Of a stretch of DNA of 64,000 nt, positions 59,025 to 64,000 are shown piece after piece; the first letter of the stretch is position 1; each line of letters starts with the position of its first letter. A model generated the notes under the pieces. The model saw only the letters and a list, made by a program, of their open reading frames with translations, searched no databases and was not told the origin of the DNA. Where the stretch lies: assembly GCA_023146255.1 (NCBI GenBank), contig JAGLCJ010000016.1:1-64000 (forward strand), given 5' to 3'. Made by a program: the position numbers and the translations under genes. Source of the stretch: Alcanivoracaceae bacterium (lineage in GTDB: Bacteria > Pseudomonadota > Gammaproteobacteria > Pseudomonadales > Alcanivoracaceae).

Positions 59025-60959
59025 ATGACTGAAGCCCTGACTGACATCCTGCCCGACCTGCCGCGCCCGGATACCGCCCGGGCGCTGGTGCAGGCCATGC
59101 TGCCCGCCGGCGAGCAATTGCCGGCCGCCGATGCCGACCGCCTGTGTGCCACGGTGGCCGGCTATCTGGACGGCCGGCCCGGCTTTCGTCGCTTGCTGAC
59201 TGCCAGCCTCGCCTGGCTGGAAAGCCGCTCCCTGTTCAGCCATGGCAAACGCTTTAGCCGCCTGAGCCCGGAGCAGCGCGAGGCGCTGTTGTCGAGCCTG
59301 TCCGGCACACTGGTCAGCGGCCACCTGCTGCGGGCTCTGGCAGCGCCATTCAAGGCCGCCTGGCTGCTGGATGACGAGACCCAGCGCCGGGTCGGCAGCC
59401 GCCCTCCGGTGCAGGTGCCAAAGCAGATCGAGGCGTTCCGCTGGCAGGCCCAGGTCAGCCCGGCCCGGGACATGGAAGAAGATCTGGAACTGGAAGCCGA
59501 TGTCGTCGTCATCGGCACCGGTGCCGGTGGCGCCGCCGCCGCCTACGAGCTGGCCAGCCGTGGCCTCGCCGTGGTGATGATCGAGGAAGGCGAGTACTAC
59601 AACCGCACCCATTTCACCGGCAAGCTCACTGACACCATCGCCAAGCTGTATCGCGGCCTTGGCGCTACCACGGCGCTGGGCAATGTCACCATTCCGGTGC
59701 CGATCGGCCGCAGTGTCGGTGGCACTACCACGATCAATTCCGGTACCTGTTTGCGCACGCCTGAAGCGGTGCTGGCGCGTTGGCAGAAAGAGTTCGGCTT
59801 AACCGAGCTGACGCCGGAAAATCTTGATCCGTTTTTTGCCAGCGTTGAGGAAGTGATTAACGTGACGCCGGCGGAGAGCAAATACGTCGGCGAAATCGGT
59901 AATGTGATTGCCGACGGCGCCCGCAAGATTGGCCTGAGCAAACTGCACAATCTGCCACGCAACGCCAAAGGCTGCGATGGTCAGGGCCTGTGCCAGTTCG
60001 GCTGCCCCACCGATGCCAAGCAATCGACCAATGTCAGCTATGTGCCGCGGGCGCTGGATCGCGGCGCGTTTCTGTTTACCGGTTTTCGCGCGGAGAAACT
60101 GTTACACCGCCAGCAGGTGCTGGAAGGCGTGGTCGCCACCGGCAAGCGCGACGACGGCAGCATTGTTCGGCTGACCGTGCGCGCGCCGAAAGTGGTGGTG
60201 GCCATGGGCAGCCTGCTGACGCCGCTGTTTCTGAAACAGAATGGCGTGCGTAATCCGCACCTTGGCCGGCACCTGACCATTCATCCGGTCGGCGTAGTGA
60301 ATGCAGTATTCCCGGAACGTGAGTTCGCCAATTCGCAAACCATTCCACAGGGTTTTGGCGTGGCAGATTTCGCCGAGCAGGGGCTGATGTTCGAGGGCGG
60401 CACCATTCCGTTTGCCGGCCATGGCCTGTTCAGCAATCTGTATGGCCGCGAGTTTGTCCGCTTCTGCGAACGCTACCAGCATACCGCCTATTTCGGCTTC
60501 ATGATCCGCGATACCAGCGAGGGCCGGGTGCGCCGTGGTCCGCATCGCGATCTGCCCTGGATCAGCTATCAGATGAACGATCAGGATTTCAGCCTGTTCC
60601 TGAAGGGCATTGAAACGCTGGCGCGGATTTATCTGGCCGCTGGCGCCCGGGAAGTGCTGATTCCCGGCCTGAACCGGCTGATCACTGTGCGTAACGAACA
60701 GGAGCTGGCGAGCTTTATGGCGCGCAAGCACAAACCGAAGGATTTCCTGATGAGCGCCTATCACCCGCTCGGCACCGCGCGCATTGCCGCCGATGCCAGC
60801 CGCGGTGTGTGCGGGCCCGATCATCAGGTATTTGGCTGGAACGGCCTGTATGTGATGGATGGCAGTAGTGTACCGAGCAGTCTTGGTGCCAATCCTCAGG
60901 TCACCATCATGACGCTGGCCGCCCGGGCCGCGTCGAAACTTGCAGACTCACTCTCTTAA
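59025..60959 (+). CDS. GMC-family FAD oxidoreductase, long-chain alcohol oxidase-like
   Basis: 644 aa. FAD-binding GxGxxG motif (VVIGTGAGGAAAAYEL, about 160-175), GMC signature parts (GRSVGGTTTINSGTC), a Cys-rich segment (CDGQGLCQFGCPTDAKQS) typical of the long-chain fatty alcohol oxidase branch, and the C-terminal NPQVTIMTLAARAA with the catalytic His region YHPLGTARI. An N-terminal domain of about 150 residues precedes the FAD domain. Predicted to oxidise a long-chain or sterol-type alcohol. Follows the SDR gene by 89 bp and the next gene by 10 bp. Confidence 0.87.
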   Translation: MTEALTDILPDLPRPDTARALVQAMLPAGEQLPAADADRLCATVAGYLDGRPGFRRLLTASLAWLESRSLFSHGKRFSRLSPEQREALLSSLSGTLVSGHLLRALAAPFKAAWLLDDETQRRVGSRPPVQVPKQIEAFRWQAQVSPARDMEEDLELEADVVVIGTGAGGAAAAYELASRGLAVVMIEEGEYYNRTHFTGKLTDTIAKLYRGLGATTALGNVTIPVPIGRSVGGTTTINSGTCLRTPEAVLARWQKEFGLTELTPENLDPFFASVEEVINVTPAESKYVGEIGNVIADGARKIGLSKLHNLPRNAKGCDGQGLCQFGCPTDAKQSTNVSYVPRALDRGAFLFTGFRAEKLLHRQQVLEGVVATGKRDDGSIVRLTVRAPKVVVAMGSLLTPLFLKQNGVRNPHLGRHLTIHPVGVVNAVFPEREFANSQTIPQGFGVADFAEQGLMFEGGTIPFAGHGLFSNLYGREFVRFCERYQHTAYFGFMIRDTSEGRVRRGPHRDLPWISYQMNDQDFSLFLKGIETLARIYLAAGAREVLIPGLNRLITVRNEQELASFMARKHKPKDFLMSAYHPLGTARIAADASRGVCGPDHQVFGWNGLYVMDGSSVPSSLGANPQVTIMTLAARAASKLADSLS

Positions 60960-60969
60960 GGAGCACACC

Positions 60970-61422
60970 ATGGCCACCGGACTTCTGCTTTGCGAAACCA
61001 TGAGCGGCGATCTGATTCTTGATCGTGATGGCATCAGCCGCCCGTTCGCGTTTTCGATCCGCGCTTTTACCACGAAAATTTTCAGCCTCAGCACGCCGCG
61101 CTATTTCCGTGGCATGGTGACGCTCGATGATGGCCAGTATCCGTGCCGTGGTGAGCTCACCATTCATATGTCCGGGCCGCATTACTGGCTCGAATTCAAT
61201 CATCCGGAGCTTGGCCCGGTGCGTGCTGAAGGGCAGAAGGAATATGGCAAAAATGGTCTGCTCCGTTCGCTGATTACCTGTCCACTGACGATCACGAGCA
61301 ACGGCAAGCAAATTGGTCAGGCGGAAGTAGCCTATCGCGATTCGATGTTGGCGTTCCCGTTCAAGGCGATCCGCTTTGTCGATGAAGGCAAGGCCTTTGA
61401 TATGGTCAGCAGCGCGTCATGA
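60970..61422 (+). CDS. conserved hypothetical protein (150 aa), operon partner of GMC oxidoreductase
   Basis: Not firmly recognised. Beta-rich, with no signal peptide or membrane segment (RGMVTLDDGQYPCRGELTIH, GPHYWLEFNHPELGPVRAEG). The beta-strand pattern and its place next to an AttH-like gene suggest a small lipid- or ligand-binding fold; related sequences are found beside GMC oxidoreductases. TTAAGGAG lies 6 nt before the ATG. Stop overlaps the next gene by ATGA. Confidence 0.72.
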   Translation: MATGLLLCETMSGDLILDRDGISRPFAFSIRAFTTKIFSLSTPRYFRGMVTLDDGQYPCRGELTIHMSGPHYWLEFNHPELGPVRAEGQKEYGKNGLLRSLITCPLTITSNGKQIGQAEVAYRDSMLAFPFKAIRFVDEGKAFDMVSSAS

Positions 61423-62396
61423 TTCCCTACCACGGCTGTCAGCATCGCGGTCAGGCCGGGCATTACGAGTCCTGGTTTCTTCGCGCCAATCATCCGTCGA
61501 AGCCGCAGGCATTCTGGATCCGCTACACCCTGTTTGTGCCGAAAGACAACCGGCCCTCGCTGGGTGAGCTGTGGGCGATCTGGTTTGATGGCGAGCAGGA
61601 CCGGGTGGTGGCGGTGAAGCAGGAGCACCCGCTCGACGGTTGCAGTTTCAGCCATGACAAGATGTCGGTGCGGATCGGCGATGCCGAACTCGACAGCCAC
61701 CGTTTGAAAGGCAGCGCCAAACACAATGGCCACGAGATCCGCTGGTGTCTGGGCTACGAAGGCGAGCCGGAGCCGCTGCTGTTTCTGCCGGAAAATCTCT
61801 ATAGCACCAAACTGCCGAAAGCGAAGTCGGTGGTCAGCCGGCCGCAGGTGCAGTACCGCGGCAAGATCACTGTCGATGGCGAGGAGATGGTGGTCGATCA
61901 CTGGCCCGGCAGCGAGAACCACAACTGGGGCAGCCAGCACACCGACCGCTATGCCTGGGGACAGGTGGCGGCCTTTGATGATGCCCCGGGGGCTTTTCTG
62001 GAATGCATCACCGCACAGGTCAAGGTCGGGCCGCTGCGCTCGCCGTGGATGAGCATTGCCTGCCTGCGGCTGGAAGGCCGCGATTACCTGTTCAACAGCC
62101 TTGGCCGGGCGTTCCGCGCCGACGGCAGCTACCACTTTTTTGACTGGCAGATGAGCACCAGCAACGGCCGGGAGAGCCTGAGCGTGTCGATCAGCGCACC
62201 CGCCAGCCACTTCACCGCCCTGACCTATTACAACCCTCCCAAGGGCAGCAAAACCTGCCTGAACAGCAAGATCGCCCGCTGCGAGGCACGGTTCAGCCAG
62301 CCCGGCCAGCCGGAGCGCATCCTCACCAGCGCCCACGGCGCTGCCTTCGAGATCCTCACCGAGCGGAACGATCACGGTATCCCGCTGTCCGTCTGA
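61419..62396 (+). CDS. AttH/CrtC-like lipocalin-fold protein (325 aa)
   Basis: Resembles the hydroxyneurosporene synthase (CrtC)/AttH superfamily, which has two calycin-like barrels. Typical parts: HYESWFLRANHP, WAIWFDGEQDRVVAVKQEHP, DHWPGSENHNWGSQHTDRYAWGQV. No signal peptide. Relatives act as carotenoid hydratases or lipid-related proteins of unclear activity; no carotenoid genes are in the window. Last gene of the SDR-GMC operon, overlapping the 150-aa gene by ATGA. Confidence 0.7.
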   Translation: MIPYHGCQHRGQAGHYESWFLRANHPSKPQAFWIRYTLFVPKDNRPSLGELWAIWFDGEQDRVVAVKQEHPLDGCSFSHDKMSVRIGDAELDSHRLKGSAKHNGHEIRWCLGYEGEPEPLLFLPENLYSTKLPKAKSVVSRPQVQYRGKITVDGEEMVVDHWPGSENHNWGSQHTDRYAWGQVAAFDDAPGAFLECITAQVKVGPLRSPWMSIACLRLEGRDYLFNSLGRAFRADGSYHFFDWQMSTSNGRESLSVSISAPASHFTALTYYNPPKGSKTCLNSKIARCEARFSQPGQPERILTSAHGAAFEILTERNDHGIPLSV

Positions 62397-62399
62397 GCC

Positions 62400-62420
62400 G
62401 CCGACGGCGTTGCCGTCGGC
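62400..62420. repeat. short GC-rich hairpin after the AttH-like gene
   Basis: GCCGACGGC/GCCGTCGGC, a perfect 9-bp stem with a GTT loop, 4 bp after the stop codon. No T run follows, so it could be a Rho-independent end only with low efficiency, or a 3' stabiliser. Confidence 0.5.
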
Positions 62421-62530
62421 GTCAGAAGTGCGCATTGGCTCACAAAACGCTAGTATCGAAGGTCCGCTCTCCGGTTGGCTTTGAAGCCGGCCGGGCCGGC
62501 AAGGATGAGACCATTACCAGGGTACGCGCC

Positions 62531-64000
62531 ATGGCAGGCAGTACAGCAGGATTGCATCAGGTGGGTGTCAGTATCAGGGACAAGTTCGTCAATGTGCGTC
62601 GCAATCTGAGCGACAGCCTCGGCCCCCTTCTGCCCGACTATTTTCCGGTGGCCTGGAAACTGGGCCTGTCGATTTCTATCATGATTCTACTGGGCATGGC
62701 GGTGCTGGGCAGCCTGATCATGAACAGTCAGCTTGACCGGATGCAACAGCAAGCCGATCAGTTTGGCAGCACGCTGGCCCAACAGCTGGCCGATACCACC
62801 CGCGAGCCGTTGCTGGCAGAAGACACCTTCAGCCTGAACATCATTCTCGGCAACCTGATGCAGAGCGATTCGCTACGCGGCGCGGCACTGTTTGATCGCC
62901 ACGGCAATCTGATCGAGCAGGCCGGCACTCTGCCTCAGGACATTCTGCCCACCGCTGGCGGCAGCCTGCTGCGCTGGCGTAGTGGCAATGAAATGCTGAC
63001 CACCTATTTTGCTCCGGTACGCATCAACGACCTGACTGCCGGGCACGCTGCAGTGAGCGTTTCGCGCGCACCGATTGATGCCGCCCGTCAGGAGGTGCGC
63101 AGCGCCATTTTGACTGCCACGCTGGTGATGAGCCTGATCGCCATCGTCGTCGCCTTTCTGGTTAGCCGGCGATTGTCGCAACCCATTCATGATTTGCTCG
63201 AGGCGGCCAGCGCGCTGCGCGACGGCAATCTGGAATTCCGTTTGTCCGATCGCCGTAATGACGAGATTGGTCAGCTGGTGGACGCTTATCACAATATGGC
63301 TTCCGGACTGCTGGAAAAAAATCAGGTGGAGAAAGTGCTGTCACGCTTTGTCAGCCCTACAGTGGCAAAAAAGATGATGGCCGACCTGAAGCAGGTATCG
63401 CTCGGTGGCCGCGAAGTGGAAGCCACGGTGGTGTTTGCCGACATCGTCGGCTTCACCAGACTGTCGGAAAGCATTACTCCGGATGCAGTGGCTGAATTGC
63501 TGAACGCTTACTTCGATGCGATTTCCATGGCGGCAACCTTCTACCGTGGCACCATCGACAAATACATGGGTGATTGCGCCATGATCGTGTTCGGCGTACC
63601 AGAGGATGATGCCGAGCATGCCTACCACGGTCTGTGCTGCGCGGTGATGATCCAGCGCCTGGTTGATCGCCTGAACATCATGCGCCAGCGCCGCGGCCTG
63701 ACCACGGTGAGTTTCCGCATCGGCATCAACTCCGGCAACATGCTGGCGGGCAACCTGGGCTCCCATGACCGAATGCAGTACACCGTGGTGGGCGACTCGG
63801 TGAATCTGGCTTCACGCCTGTCGAATATGGCCAGCGCCGGGGAAGTGGTGGCATCGGAAGAGATGGTGTCCAATCCGAATGTTCGTCCACGAGTGCGGCT
63901 GCGGCAATCCGGGGCCATGCGAATTCGCGGCCGCAACGAGTCGGTCAATACTTTTATCGTTGAAGGCGTACACGCACAATCAGAGACGCTGATGGAACAG
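62531..64000 (+). CDS. membrane class III adenylate/guanylate cyclase (partial, runs off the right edge)
   Basis: 490 codons are visible and no stop is reached. First membrane segment (about 44-66), an extracytoplasmic sensor domain (about 67-190), second membrane segment (about 192-214), HAMP domain (about 215-268; RRLSQPIHDLLEAA, DEIGQLVDAYHNM) and cyclase catalytic domain. Metal Asp304 (FADIVGFTRLSE) and Asp348 (DKYMGDCAM), adenine-type Lys344, and YTVVGDSVNLASRL carrying the Asn and Arg are all present, so it should be active, probably on ATP. AGGG is 8 nt before the ATG. Confidence 0.9.
   Translation, partial: MAGSTAGLHQVGVSIRDKFVNVRRNLSDSLGPLLPDYFPVAWKLGLSISIMILLGMAVLGSLIMNSQLDRMQQQADQFGSTLAQQLADTTREPLLAEDTFSLNIILGNLMQSDSLRGAALFDRHGNLIEQAGTLPQDILPTAGGSLLRWRSGNEMLTTYFAPVRINDLTAGHAAVSVSRAPIDAARQEVRSAILTATLVMSLIAIVVAFLVSRRLSQPIHDLLEAASALRDGNLEFRLSDRRNDEIGQLVDAYHNMASGLLEKNQVEKVLSRFVSPTVAKKMMADLKQVSLGGREVEATVVFADIVGFTRLSESITPDAVAELLNAYFDAISMAATFYRGTIDKYMGDCAMIVFGVPEDDAEHAYHGLCCAVMIQRLVDRLNIMRQRRGLTTVSFRIGINSGNMLAGNLGSHDRMQYTVVGDSVNLASRLSNMASAGEVVASEEMVSNPNVRPRVRLRQSGAMRIRGRNESVNTFIVEGVHAQSETLMEQ

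Overview
The window is a chromosomal segment of a GC-rich gammaproteobacterium. The order ilvI-ilvH-ilvC-pssA, the block proA-nadD-rsfS-rlmH-mrdA-rodA-mltB-rlpA-dacA-dat-ybeD, the lipB-lipA pair and an mpl gene are typical of Pseudomonadales/Oceanospirillales-type genomes. A two-domain alcohol-forming fatty acyl-CoA reductase of the Marinobacter wax-ester type points to a marine, lipid-storing or hydrocarbon-associated lineage. The genus cannot be fixed from sequence reading alone.

Layout. The left edge (1-95) holds the promoter and boxB/boxA leader of an rRNA operon that runs leftward out of the window. Then follow pssA and the branched-chain amino acid genes (203-4454, minus), a DUF4124 protein, clpB with a heat-shock type promoter, pgeF, rluD and divergent bamD, and an alpha/beta hydrolase fused to a PilZ domain. 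From 12.1 to 22.4 kb there is a long plus-strand run for proline, NAD, ribosome silencing and methylation, and cell elongation (PBP2, RodA, MltB, RlpA, PBP5/6). Between ybeD and lipB, usually close neighbours, lies a 6-kb minus-strand block: a copper P-type ATPase with a CueR-like operator, an overlapping cupredoxin, a beta-propeller phytase lipoprotein, a small unknown protein and a medium-chain dehydrogenase, plus DUF3703. lipB-lipA, an RDD protein and mpl follow.

From 32 kb on the genome is more accessory. It carries a PPi-dependent phosphofructokinase and an inorganic pyrophosphatase, a rhodanese, an MFS transporter, a standalone molybdopterin oxidoreductase divergent from a 7TM hybrid histidine kinase, a MoxR/VWA pair, a HAD hydrolase and a run of small oxidoreductases and hydrolases. 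The right part is rich in lipid genes: a FabR-like TetR regulator, the fatty acyl-CoA reductase, an OsmC-YcaO fusion, katG, an AraC regulator with an alpha/beta hydrolase, and a four-gene plus-strand operon (SDR paralogous to the C-terminal half of the reductase, GMC oxidoreductase, and two proteins of weakly known type). A membrane adenylate/guanylate cyclase is cut by the right edge.

The most striking unexplained signal is a family of three 114-bp elements (32107-32220 minus, 33791-33904 plus, 44380-44493 plus). Each has two 31-nt complementary arms around a 52-nt core. The outer arm sequences differ completely between copies but stay complementary within each copy, and two small stems inside the core also covary. 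A second, REP-like family (41268, 47301, 52732) supplies TAG stop codons to two genes, and a perfect 24-bp inverted repeat sits upstream of pfp.
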